A program made the position numbers and the translations under genes. The notes below the pieces were generated by a model. It was given only the letters and a program-made list of their open reading frames with translations. It was not told the origin of the DNA and ran no database searches. Below are positions 14,601-23,289 of a DNA stretch of 64,000 nucleotides, piece after piece. Source of the DNA: Littorina saxatilis (lineage: Eukaryota; Mollusca; Gastropoda; Littorinimorpha; Littorinidae). The stretch's first letter is position 1. The number at the start of each line of letters is the position of its first letter. Where the stretch lies: NCBI RefSeq assembly GCF_037325665.1, contig NC_090245.1, positions 46,554,412 through 46,618,411 of the forward strand, read 5' to 3'.

Positions 14601-17600
14601 CAAAGTGAAAATACTCCAAATTATTCAAAGCTGAAGGGTGTAATTTACTTCTTACCAACTGTAAACCTGATTTCCAGAAAACACATTTTCTGTGTTGAGC
14701 ACATTTTTCAATTCAAACACAACATACATGTATATATATATATATATACACATATAGTTTTGATTTCAGGAAGCAATACAAATATACAATGCAAACATTT
14801 TTTTAAATGCTACTGCAATTTTGATTGCAAGCAGAATGTTAATCAACAAATTAGTTCATTTGTAAGCTTTCCAAGCTAAAACATAAGAAGTTTCATAGCC
14901 CTGGCTGTGTCAAAAATGTCTTGTTTTGTTTTTTAAATTGGATATAATTTCATCAAACCTTTTTATTCACAAACTGAAGAAATGTGTGGGGAAGAATTTT
15001 CATGCAACATTATTTAAAAATGTGTCCAACAGTTTTCAGAGAATCACTCTACACAAACACAAACACACACCAGACCTCACCAGGGAACCCCTGTTTTGCA
15101 TTTGGAGTACATGTATTTTGTTTGTTTGTTTGTTCATGGGCAGAAACTCCCACGGCTTTTACGTGTATGACCGTTTTTACACCGCCATTTAGGCAGCCAT
15201 ACGCCGCTTTCGGAGGAAGCATGCTGGGTATTTTTGTGTTTCTATAACCCACCGAACTCTGACATGGATTACAGGATCTTTTTCGTGCGCACTTGGTCTT
15301 GTGCTTGCGTGTACACACGGGGGGTGTTCGGACACCGAGGAGAGTCTGCACACAAAGTTGACTCTGAGAAATAAATCTCTCGCCGAACGTGGGGACAAAC
15401 TCACGCTGACAGCGGCCAACTGGATACAAATCCAGCGCGCTACCGACTGAGCTACATCCCCGCCCCGTACATGTATTTTCAAACAAACTTGGTATATTTT
15501 CAGAAACATGAGTGTACTCAACACAATATTTGAACATCAATGATTCAAACATGCTTCGCACGCATCCGTTGCACCTTTAATTAAGTGTACCAATACATTT
15601 AAAATAAATGCTTCTTTCTATGCGTAATGACAAAAGCTGTAATCATTGATCAAATGCAGAGTTATATACAATTATTTTAATCATTAACAAGAAGGGCAAA
15701 GCCCATACGACTCACATGCTTGACCTTGACCTTTACATGACCTTGAACTTCAGGGTCAAGGTCAAATAACTAAACCTAGCAATGACATCATACACTAAGA
15801 ACTGCTTTACACATTTTTCCTACCAAAATACATGTGACCTTGACCCAAGGTCATCCAAGGTCATGCAACACAAAGCTGTTAATTCAAGACATAGGAAGTA
15901 CAATGGTGCTTATTGGCTCTTTCTACCATGAGATATGGTCTCTTTTAGTGGTTCACTACCTTATTTTGGTCACATTTCATAAGGGTCAAAGTGACCTTGA
16001 ACATGATCATATGTGACCAAATGTGTCTCATGATGAAAGCATAACATGTGCCCCACATAATTTTTAAGTTTGAAACAGTTATCTTCCATAGTTCAGGGTC
16101 AAGGTCACTTCAAAATATGTATACAATCCAACTTTGAAGAGCTCCTGTGACCTTGACCTTGAAGCAAGGTAAACCAAACTGGTATCAAAAGATGGGGCTT
16201 ACTTTGCCCTATATATCATATATAGGTGAGGTATTCAATCTCAAAAACTTCAGAGAAAATGGGAAAAATGTGAAAAATAGCTGTTTTTTAGACAACATTT
16301 ATGGCCCCTGCGACCTTGACCTTGAAGCAAGGTCAAGATGCTATGTATGTTTTTTGGGGCCTTGTCATCATACACCATCTTGCCAAATTTGGTACTGATA
16401 GACTGAATAGTGTCCAAGAAATATCCAACGTTAAAGTTTGACGGACGGACGGACGACTCGGGTGAGTACATACTCACTTTTGCTTCGCATGTGAGTAAAA
16501 AAAAAAAAGAAAAAAATCTTAAGAATTTTTCTCTTCACATTTTTTTTCCATCGAACGTACTGATTGTATTTTAGACAACCAAGCATACAAAATATGGGTT
16601 CCCAGGTCTGACACACATAAGGAAACCGAAACAATAGTGACCAAATGAATAAAGAACATTAAGACGCGTAAGGTGAAATTACTACATTTAATCAAGCTGT
16701 GGAACTCACAGAATGAAACTGAACGCACTGCATTTTTTCACAATGACCGTGGTTCGCCGCTCGTGAAAAACGCACTGAAACTGACGAGCCTGTTTAGCGC
16801 GGTAGTGGTTTCGCTGTGCTGCATAGCACGCTTTTCTGTACCTCTCTTCGTTATAACTTTCTGAGCGTGTTTTTAACCCAAACATATAATATCTATATGT
16901 TTTTGGAATCAGGAACCGACAAGGAATAAGATGAAATTGTTTTTAAATCGATTTCGGAAATTTAATTTTGATCATAATTTTTATATTTTTAATTTACAGA
17001 GCTTGTGTTTAATCCGAATATAACATATTTATGTTTTTTTGAATCAGACAATCATGAAGAATAAGATGAACGTAACTTTGGATCGTTTTATAAAAAAAAA
17101 ATGTAATTACAATTTTCAGATTTTTAATGACCAAAGTCATTAATTAATTTTTTAGCCACCAAGCTGAAATGCAATACCAAAGTCCGGCCTTCGTCAAAGA
17201 TTGCTTTACAAAAATTTCAATCAATTTGATTGAAAAATGAGGGTGTGACAGTGCCGCCTCAACTTTTACAAAAAGCCGGATATGACGTCATCAAAGACAA
17301 TTCTCGAAAAAAAGAAAAAAAACGTCTGGGAATATCATACCCAGGAACGCTCATGTAAAATTTTCATAAAGATCGGTCCAGTAGTTTACTCTGAATCGCT
17401 CTACAAACACACACACACAGGCACACATACACCACGACCCTCGTCTCGATTCCCCCTCTATGTTAAAAAATTTAGTCAAAACTTGACTAAATGTAAAAAG
17501 GAAAAATATGTTTTGGTGCCAGTGTGAAGTATGTCTAATTATTCTGTCACTGTAGTTTTTACTTATTTTCTAAATTATCAGCTTGCAACTTTTTGTGCAA

Positions 17601-19941
17601 CTTTCTCATCCTCCACACCACTGGGGAAAAAAGGACAGGGGACGGAAAAAAACTTTCTTGGATGACTGTGGAGCATGCCTCAATATTGCTATTCTGATAG
17701 ACACATGTGGGAATTCAGTGGTTGTGATTGGATAGGCTCACACAGCCCTATTTCGATCATCAGGCCATATTTCGCAGAAAAACTTGCTCAATATCCATTT
17801 CATATTCACCAGATGTTCTGTGATTTCCGTGGATACATGTTCTGTGATTTCCGTGGATACATGCTCAAGTGATATGCGCACTAAACGGTCGTCTGCAATA
17901 GGCAACATGAACCCTTCTAGTAGTTGTTGCTAACAAAATATGTTTTCAACACAGAATATTATGTCAGAATAGCAATATAAACGCTATTGTGTTTTCAGCG
18001 CTGCAACAGGGTTCGATATTTAGACTCGATCAATTATACTTGTCTCGTCCAAATATCGGACCCTATTGCTGGTCTGAAAACACAATAGCAGTTAACATTA
18101 AGTTACTTCTTTTATTTCTAAGTAAAACAGAAAATCAAATTTGTGTTTCAGCATCTGTGCGCCTGGCGGCTAACGACCAATGATGAAGCTGCTCCTTGTT
18201 GCTCTGGTGCTGCTGCCAGCAGTTCTCTCTACTGCTACCTACAAATCTGGCCAGCTGTCTCGTACAGGCCCCCACCATCCCACGTCAGGCTCTGGCTACA
18301 ACCCCCACCGTCCCACGTCAGGCCCCGGCCCCCATCGCTCCAACTCAGGCTCCAGCTACGACCCCCATCGCTCCAACTCAGGCTCCAGCTACGACCCCCA
18401 TCGCTCCAACTCAGGCTCCAGCTATGACCCCCATCGCTCCAACTCCGGCTCCAGCTATGACCCCCATCGCTCCAACTCAGGCTCCAGCTATGACCCCCAT
18501 CGCTCCAACTCAGGCTCCAGCTACGACCCCCATCGCTCCAACTCAGGCTCTGGCTTAAAAATCCGCTCTGGTTCTGGCTACAACCCCTCTCGTTCAAACT
18601 CAGGCTACAACCCCAACTCTGGCATACGCCCTGTTCACCAAGCCGGCAAACCCTTCTCCTCTGCAGGTGTCCACGTCCCAAACAATAACCAAGGCCGTTT
18701 CTCCCACCTCTTTAATCTCCAACCAACCCCTGATGTCCACCAGCCAGGCTACAGCAACCCTGACAACGTTCGCAAAGCAGGACGCAGGCCGTTCGGAAAC
18801 CCCTCAGGCAAACCACGCGCAGATCGGGTGGTTCGACCTCAGCAGCTAAAGCAACATCAGGGTGGCCATGTAGGTGGCCGTGGGTACCCCATTAGGAGAC
18901 CCCGATACTGAGCTTTGTCTTTTCCGTTTGAGAAATCCTGTTCAAGCTTTGTCTCTGAAGGTCCACTTCATGATGACAAATAAATTAATGTTGCAAAATT
19001 CTGCCCTGTGTTGAGTTTTCATATTATTTGTCTCTGTTCTGGCATTGTACGCTTGGTGTGTTTTATCTAAAGGCCATGCTGGGGCTCTCCTTATTACTTG
19101 TTCAATATAACAGGAGCTCTTTGCTTGTGAATGTGCATGCTTTGTTGAGGCTGCTATGTTTTATGCAGTGTTCCTTCAACACTTTCTATGCCCTGTAACA
19201 CACTGATCACCCGGCTACCATTCACTAACGATAACAATTTAAAAAACCCAAAAAGAAACAAGCAAAGTAACTTAAATCCTGGCCAACACATGCACAGATC
19301 TTTAAAGGGCAGCTGTCGGGTTGTGGCTCTCAAAATCTGTTCCTTAGAATGAGTTATCATGTAACTGAAACTATACTTAAAAGTTACTTGGTGATTTTGA
19401 CAGCTTGATAACACAAGTCCGAAGACTTTAGACATGCTACAATGTCTTTAATCGAAGAAAGTTTGCATTCTTGGCCGAGTCAATGCAGCCCGCTCGAAAA
19501 TTACTTCCCTTGGACGCGTGACGTCAGCCGCGGAATCGGCCGGGTTGAACGGTGCTCTCTTTATGCCGTGTAATGGGCGCAATCGGGTTGTCTAGTCAAG
19601 CCCTCAAGCATACTTCACGGGTAGGTGAAGAGAAACTTAGGATGGGGTGACTTCTCCCAGGCCAAAATTTCGCAGTAAAAAACGGAGTTCATAACATGTC
19701 TTCTGTCCCCCTCCTGCTTTTGTTCCACTTGAACCCTGTTTTTGTTCAACTTATTGGCAGATATTGTCACGCGTCGAGGAACACAAACACACACACACAA
19801 ACACACTCACACACACACACTTATTGGCAGATATTGTCACGCGTCGAGGAACACAAACACACACACACAAACACACTCACACACACAGACACACACACAC
19901 ACATGTGTTATCACACATATACACACACACATATGTGTTAT

Positions 19942-20010
<69 letters not shown>

Positions 20011-23000
20011 TAACCATCACAAACACAGTTTGACAAATTCATCTTTGATTTTTTGCGGCCGAACCCCCCTCCCCCATTTTCCACACTAGATCCACTGTTT
20101 CATCTTTGTCTCCGTCTCTCTTCCCTTTATCTTATCTCGTCTATCTACTTGAGTGAGTAACTGAAGATGTATTATCATCATCTCTTTCCTAGATTTTCCC
20201 ACCGACAGAGTTGGCTTTTGTCTTGAATTCAGTACCTCACACGTACACGGTAATTGGTGTGACACCTTAAGCGGACCTTCTTCATAAGTGTACAGTGTCT
20301 GCTGACAAGGGACACGAGGGTCTGTGGTTGAGCAACTTTATGGTTTAACCGGGTGGACAGGAGGAGTAGCAACAGCATGTGAACCACTTTAGAAATGACT
20401 TGTAAAGGTTGCAGTCGGTCAGATCAAAGAAGAGAAAATGTGAACGTGGGTCTTGAGAAGATATTACCATCCTAATACTTTACTTTGTGCAAGAATCAAT
20501 CACGCGTACAGCATTACAGATGTCCAGCTGTAGTCTACATTGTACTGTAAACTTCACAGCGGCCTTATCGGCTTCCTCGAGTGACGTCACAGCAAGGCTA
20601 ACGCTGCGGCGTCTTTCTTGTGCTGACAGAGTTGTTGGTCGCGGATTTTGAGTCGTTTCGGCCTGCCAACTGCTTCGTTTTTTTGCGGATTGTGAGAACT
20701 AGCAGAAAGTTTCACGCATTTTAATGGTTTCAAACTAATGATGAAAGTGTCTTCTTCTGGACCAAATCAACAGTCTTTAGTTGAATCAACTCGGAAAACT
20801 CTTAAACGCGTTTTTGCACGCGACTCCGCGCATTTTTGAGACCAGGCAACCCAACAGCTGCCCTTTAAACAAAATCTTTGTTTCTATTCTTGCGGCAGCA
20901 ACAGACGAATTTTGAAAATAACTCTTGTCAGGTTTGTATGGACTGTGAAAGAGTGAATACTCTTGGTGTTATTGAGGCAAACATTCCCATGTGACATTAA
21001 AGACCAGTCACAAGCGAGGGCGTGTATCCCCACATCCTCCTTGTCCTCGTGTGGAGACACACCCCTCTCCAATGACTGGCCTGTAACGTCATGCCACCAT
21101 AAAAACAAGAGTATTCACTCTTTCACAACTCACACACACACCTGACAAAGTTATTCCCAAACATCGTCTATTGAGTTGGACAGAAATGTCTAATTCATAA
21201 AGAGAGAGCAAATGGTACAAAGATTTGTGTGTACAAGCATGAGTGCACACCCACTAACACAAACACAAAGACAGATAGACATACACACACACACAGACAG
21301 GCAGGTACACCCACACACACCCACACACAGACAGACACACACACCCCCACACACACACACAGACAGACACACACACACGCAAAGTTCTACTGCGAACAAA
21401 ACAAACTACACACAAATCAAACACTCAATTTCTATTCCAATGTCTCAACATAAAAAATGAACTCACTGAAGTTCAGCGTCATTATCAGCCAGGAACCAGT
21501 GGACCTTGGCCTTGCTAGACGGCTTCTCTGGAATCCCAATGATCTGGTTTATGGAACAGCCCGCAGGGGGTTGGGGCCGGTCTGGCATGCCGTTCGTGTG
21601 ATCACCATAGGCAAACCATTTTTTCACCTCCTGTAAGTGAACAGCAACATGGAAACCCCAAAACAGTAAAAAACTAAAAACTTTTAAGATCTCCCAATTA
21701 TAATATATCAAATCTTTCCCCCTTTTAAGACCTTGCTTTTTCAGATTGTCTGTTCCAAACCTATGCATATTTACCTCCATTTTAAGATTCCCTCCTTTTT
21801 AAGACCTGATTTTCTCAGATTTTTAGAGGTCTTGAAAGGGGTTGTTCAACTGTAAATAATGATAAAAGTAAGGTGTTTTTAACAAATGGTACAAATCTTA
21901 ATACTGTTATAAGCGCCTAAGTGAACAAAACAACAGGCTTACAAGCACAGGAGCCCTTTCTCTTTTGTAATAATATCCAGCTGAAAATGTCCAACTGCTG
22001 GTGAGTCGGGTTAGCTTCATATTTACAAATGAGGATGCGCATTTTAAATAAATTCTTTTGTGCAGTAATTAGTATCCCATTAAAGATCAAAATAGTGCCC
22101 TCATGATTGAAAGTCATAAGATGATTTGCTATTTCACAAGGCACACACACACTCACACACACACACACAAACAATCTCCAATAACCATTATAATTTAACT
22201 GAGAAAATACTGAAGACGTGACCATTTTTTTTCACAGACCTCAAAAACTGCTCACAGCCGCTGACACTATAAGTTATTTTTGAAACAGATGAAAGAGAAA
22301 AAAGCAAAAACAACTTGAACTTACAACCATGTTGATGGTGCCCATAGGAGATGAGTCTCCTTGCTTTTTGAAGACAACCAGGTTCGAGTCCTTGTACAGA
22401 ATGACCCACACTCTGTTCCATCCTCCATGAAGTATACTCTCTAGCAACAGAAATTTTTTTTTTAAATTTTAAAATAAAATATGCCTAGACAATGCCACAT
22501 CAAAAAGCAAGGAAGATTGGGTTACATGTATCTTCAAGTTTAGCTTTGAACATTCAAAACTCAAAAGCCATCATTGTATTATATATATTAAGGGTATTCA
22601 GCTGGTATTTCCTTGTTTTCACTACCTATTTTATTCATGTTTTTATTACTTAGTTAGTGGAAGAATCTTTTGTAATGTATGTTTGATGGTGTATGCTTTT
22701 AATTAAGCGTTGCTGACTATGAATGTAGATGTAAATGCTTGTATAACTGTGTTTTAATTTTAAATGTGTCAAGCGCAAAGAGCATAATTGTAAAGTTATG
22801 ATGTTACGCTATATAAATGCTCATTTATAATTATTATTATCATATACACATATAATATATATATATAGAGGTTACAACACGAGTGTTTTTTTATATGGCT
22901 TGTATTTCAGTCAAGACCCAGCGGATGAATATCAAGGGACTCATGAACCTCTGGCGAGTATGTATAAAGGGAACCAACTGGTCGCAAACTTTAGTCCACA

Positions 23001-23289
23001 AAGGCAATGAGGAGCAAGGACTACTTGTTATATATTTAGAGACTGATAAAAGTCCCTTTCAGTTTCATCAATGCAAACAATGACTCTAATGACATATATA
23101 TATTAATGAATTGTGCTCCAAAGTGAACAAAATTTGGTGATTTATAAAAGAATGCTTTCGACTGCAAGTCTTGTCTCCCTTTAGAGTTTTACTTTTTTAT
23201 TGTCAATTTGTGTTTAAAATCACTAGTAAAGTAGAATTGATCGACTTACTGCTGTGTTTTCTCAGGTATCCAGACTTGACCACACTCAT
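4550..23289 (-). CDS. PH-domain protein with Pro/Gln/Tyr-rich tail and Gly-Met repeats (evectin-like N-terminus)
   Basis: Eight coding exons can be joined with GT-AG signals and unbroken frame (1071 nt, 356 residues plus stop): 23250-23289, 22325-22440, 21467-21630, 11224-11251, 10450-10606, 8996-9250, 5869-6015, 4550-4713. The ATG sits immediately after an acceptor, so a non-coding 5' exon must lie upstream. Residues about 4-116 form a pleckstrin homology domain: it starts [13 protein letters not shown], has the basic first strands and Trp of the family, and ends in the C-terminal helix AWMEAICST, which is encoded by a 28-nt microexon. Its opening resembles evectins (PLEKHB), which bind phosphoinositides or phosphatidylserine on membranes. 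Residues 117-300 are Pro/Gln/Gly/Tyr-rich ([12 protein letters not shown]). Residues 303-356 contain three GGGMY repeats and a Ser/Gly/Trp end. The tail resembles low-complexity, self-associating segments. Function beyond lipid binding is inference; the evectin link is tentative. Confidence 0.8.
4905..4985 (+). repeat. Interspersed repeat fragment (family G)
   Basis: The stretch containing GTTTTGAAATTCAGAATAAA and GGAACGTTAATTTATT recurs in diverged form near 49385-49460 inside the TDRD12 gene. It is non-coding. The element's ends are not defined here. Confidence 0.45.
5640..5868. repeat. Imperfect CA-rich and CT-rich simple repeats
   Basis: A long impure (CA)n tract with CAGACA interruptions is followed by a CTCTCT tract that runs directly into the donor site of the PH-gene exon ending at 5869. 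Cys/Val- or His/Thr-rich reading frames across it are simple-repeat artefacts. Confidence 0.8.
6193..7816 (+). repeat. Interspersed repeat family A, full copy split by a family B insertion
   Basis: The left end carries the palindrome TAGTCAAGTTTTGACTA. Then follow GAGGGGGAATCGAGACGAGG, a GT tract, and GATCTTTATGAAATTTTACA. The element continues after the family B insertion to TCGCCTTACGCGACTTG. Without the insertion it is about 820 bp, close to the copy at 16661-17500. No protein is encoded. The motif TTGACTAAATGT occurs at both ends. I cannot assign it to a named superfamily. Confidence 0.75.
6699..7500 (+). repeat. Interspersed repeat family B, copy 1, inserted in family A
   Basis: An about 800-bp repeat that starts CAAGAAGGGCAAAGCCC and ends near GCTTCGCATGCGAGTC. 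It is over 90% similar by eye to 15686-16500. GACTCACATGC near the left end and GCATGCGAGTC at the right end form short inverted ends. The interior carries many TGACCTTGA/TCAAGGTCA words. The uninterrupted family A copies at 2914-3417 and 16661-17500 show the empty site, which fixes its limits. Reading frames in it are not protein-like. Confidence 0.8.
8262..8440 (+). mobile_element. SINE family C, decayed body fragment
   Basis: The order of blocks (CCATGTCCCATTCCCGTG, GGTCATTCTGTCA, CACCTAAACACGCACAC, TTGTTGCTGCTAGC) matches the reverse complement of the better preserved SINE at 39131-39425. The tRNA-like head is not recognisable in this copy. Confidence 0.55.
8513..8856 (+). mobile_element. 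tRNA-derived SINE, subfamily with head 1
   Basis: The head GGATGTAGCTCAGTCGGTAG holds a Pol III A box, and GAGTTCATCCCC holds a B box, as in tRNA. A body shared with four other full copies follows (CACAAGACCAAGTGCGCACG, CGGTCATACACGTAAAA), then a tail of GAAC/AAAC repeats. A perfect 12-bp target duplication, ACAACAATCTCA, flanks it at 8501-8512 and 8857-8868. It lies in an intron of the PH gene on the antisense strand. It is not a functional tRNA gene. Confidence 0.9.
9655..9965 (+). repeat. Two diverged direct copies of an about 150-bp intronic segment
   Basis: The block with CTTCTTTTATACATGAGTTCCG, CATAAAATGTGATGG and ACCAATGACTTGAGAAACAA (about 9661-9770) recurs as CTCCTTTTATATATGACTTC through ACCAATGGCTTGGGAAACAA (about 9830-9945). 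This is an old local duplication with no coding content. Confidence 0.6.
10250..10345. repeat. GA and GT microsatellites
   Basis: A short (GA)n tract followed by interrupted (GT)n tracts in the intron just left of the PH-gene exon at 10450. Confidence 0.85.
10687..10741. repeat. (CA)n microsatellite
   Basis: About 27 uninterrupted CA units, immediately upstream (on the minus strand) of the exon ending at 10606. Confidence 0.9.
11116..11186. repeat. (CA)n and (CT)n microsatellite
   Basis: A pure CA tract, a short break, then a CT tract, close to the 28-nt PH-gene microexon at 11224-11251. Confidence 0.85.
11448..11820. repeat. Compound GA/GT microsatellite with internal duplication
   Basis: Alternating (GA)n and (GT)n blocks, in which a block containing GGTATAGGTAGACCA-type sequence between GA and GT tracts appears twice (around 11595 and 11715). 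This indicates a unit duplication of mixed repeat plus unique spacer. Confidence 0.85.
12540..12790 (+). mobile_element. 5'-truncated LINE fragment (same family as 55273-58572)
   Basis: Translation gives [17 protein letters not shown], nearly identical to the C-terminal region of the intact LINE protein ([17 protein letters not shown]). It is followed by the same 3' end ending in AATGGCCTATGCTGCG and AATAGGCCAAAGTAAAGTA. Only the last about 250 bp are present and the frame is disrupted, as expected for a dead 5'-truncated copy. Confidence 0.85.
12791..14900. other. Intronic sequence without recognisable genes
   Basis: This lies in the third intron of the PH gene. It holds a (GAT)n tract (13236-13330), a SINE-tail-like fragment with TATGGCGCAAATCCTAATAC near 14085, and AT-rich unique sequence. 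No exon or RNA gene could be supported. Confidence 0.5.
13236..13330 (+). repeat. (GAT)n trinucleotide repeat
   Basis: About 30 impure GAT/GAA units; a Met-rich reading frame across it is an artefact. Confidence 0.9.
15120..15466 (-). mobile_element. tRNA-derived SINE, head 1 subfamily, reverse orientation
   Basis: The reverse complement begins GGGGCGGGGATGTAGCTC and follows the copy at 8513-8856 closely to the (AAAC)n tail. The 13-bp target duplication GTACATGTATTTT is perfect at 15107-15119 and 15467-15479, which argues for a fairly recent insertion. Confidence 0.9.
15686..16500 (+). repeat. Interspersed repeat family B, copy 2
   Basis: A near-identical copy of 6699-7500, starting AACAAGAAGGGCAAAGCCC and ending GCTTCGCATGTGAGTA, followed by an A-rich run. 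It differs by a few small indels. The same TGACCTTGA-type words are present. It is non-coding. Confidence 0.85.
16661..17500 (-). repeat. Interspersed repeat family A, uninterrupted copy, reverse orientation
   Basis: Read on the minus strand from 17500, it has the terminal palindrome TAGTCAAGTTTTGACTA variant, then CGAGACGAGGG, a GT tract, TCCGGCTTTTTGTAAAAGT, ACTTTGGTCATTAA, and ends near CACCTTACGCG. The site where family B sits in the 6193-7816 copy is empty here. Confidence 0.8.
17682..17978. repeat. MITE-like element with short terminal inverted repeats
   Basis: AATATTGCTATTCTGA at 17682-17697 pairs with TCAGAATAGCAATAT at 17964-17978. The roughly 300-bp interior is non-coding and contains a perfect 24-bp tandem duplication (17814-17861, unit beginning ATGTTCTGTGATTTCC). 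Confidence 0.5.
17983..18089. repeat. Foldback hairpin just upstream of the secreted-protein gene
   Basis: GCTATTGTGTTTTCAG at the left pairs with CTGAAAACACAATAGC at the right. Further imperfect pairing runs inward (AGGGTTCGATATTT with AAATATCGGACCCT), giving arms of about 45 bp. It ends about 90 bp before the ATG at 18180, inside the likely promoter or 5' UTR region. Confidence 0.6.
18180..18911 (+). CDS. Secreted 243-residue Ser/Pro/His/Arg/Gly repeat protein, unrecognised family
   Basis: A single open frame starts with ATGATGAAG and a clear signal peptide (residues about 1-18, [17 protein letters not shown]). A low-complexity region follows, in which six tandem copies of an 11-residue unit, [11 protein letters not shown] (33 bp each), occur at residues about 52-120. 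Degenerate GSGYNP/PHRP units lie on both sides. The C-terminal half is basic and rich in Gly, Pro, Asn and Arg and ends PIRRPRY. There are no cysteines, so a disulfide-stabilised toxin or enzyme fold is unlikely. Possible roles are a matrix, mucus or byssus-like structural protein, or a precursor of basic peptides; all of these are inference. A possible 3' splice site (TTGTGTTTCAG at 18141-18151) precedes the ATG, so a non-coding 5' exon may exist. A poly(A) signal lies 68 bp past the stop. The gene is nested, on the opposite strand, in an intron of the PH-domain gene. Confidence 0.8.
   Translation: MMKLLLVALVLLPAVLSTATYKSGQLSRTGPHHPTSGSGYNPHRPTSGPGPHRSNSGSSYDPHRSNSGSSYDPHRSNSGSSYDPHRSNSGSSYDPHRSNSGSSYDPHRSNSGSSYDPHRSNSGSGLKIRSGSGYNPSRSNSGYNPNSGIRPVHQAGKPFSSAGVHVPNNNQGRFSHLFNLQPTPDVHQPGYSNPDNVRKAGRRPFGNPSGKPRADRVVRPQQLKQHQGGHVGGRGYPIRRPRY
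18334..18553 (+). repeat. 33-bp coding minisatellite in the secreted-protein gene
   Basis: Six consecutive 33-bp units, each containing GACCCCCATCGCTCCAACTC, differ only at a few synonymous positions (TAC/TAT, TCA/TCC). This indicates recent expansion or homogenisation under protein-level constraint. It is one unit per 11 residues, so the frame is preserved whatever the copy number. Confidence 0.9.
18979..18984 (+). other. Poly(A) signal AATAAA of the secreted-protein gene
   Basis: A canonical AATAAA hexamer lies 68 bp after the TGA at 18909-18911, consistent with a short 3' UTR. Confidence 0.7.
19302..20868. mobile_element. TTAA-flanked non-autonomous DNA transposon (piggyBac-like signature)
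   Basis: Terminal inverted repeats begin AGGGCAGCTGTCGGGTTG on the left and, reversed, AGGGCAGCTGTTGGGTTG on the right, with similarity extending to about 35 bp (through TCTCAAAA). Each end abuts TTAA (19302-19305 and 20865-20868), the target duplication of piggyBac-type transposons. The about 1.56-kb interior encodes nothing recognisable and contains the tandem duplication and CA tract listed separately. Confidence 0.6.
19751..20008 (+). repeat. 70-bp tandem duplication plus (CA)n tract
   Basis: TTATTGGCAGATATTGTCAC followed by GCGTCGAGGAACACAAAC is present twice in direct orientation, 70 bp apart, with an almost perfect copy. A long (CA)n microsatellite follows (about 19945-20008). Confidence 0.85.
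20944..21127. repeat. Palindromic MITE of about 184 bp
   Basis: TGTGAAAGAGTGAATACTCT at the left end is matched by its exact complement at the right end. The interior also pairs (GACCAGTCA with TGACTGGCC; GGGCGTGT with ACACACCC), so nearly the whole element folds on itself. It is non-coding. Confidence 0.75.
21660..21855. repeat. Family H MITE-like repeat (CTTTTAAGACC type)
   Basis: It contains CCCCCTTTTAAGACCTTG, TTTACCTCCATTTTAAGA and TTTTTAGAGGTCTTGAAAGG, the pattern also found at 25920-26092, 31600-31675, 42835-42900 and 50463-50640. Full ends in other copies (GTGGAACCCCCC and GGTTCCACTG) suggest a mariner/pogo-type MITE. Confidence 0.6.
22600..23160. other. Intronic AT-rich region with SINE-tail and TA-repeat remnants
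   Basis: AAGCGCAAAGAGCATAATTG and GCTATATAAATGCTCATTTA near 22780-22830 look like the 3' end of a SINE ending in an ATT repeat. Short TA microsatellites follow. No exon is supported. Confidence 0.4.

Noticed and set aside
18235-18681. Minus-strand frame rich in Trp, Ser and Asp over the secreted gene
   Set aside because: A shadow of the 33-bp coding repeat on the other strand; no signal peptide or splice context.
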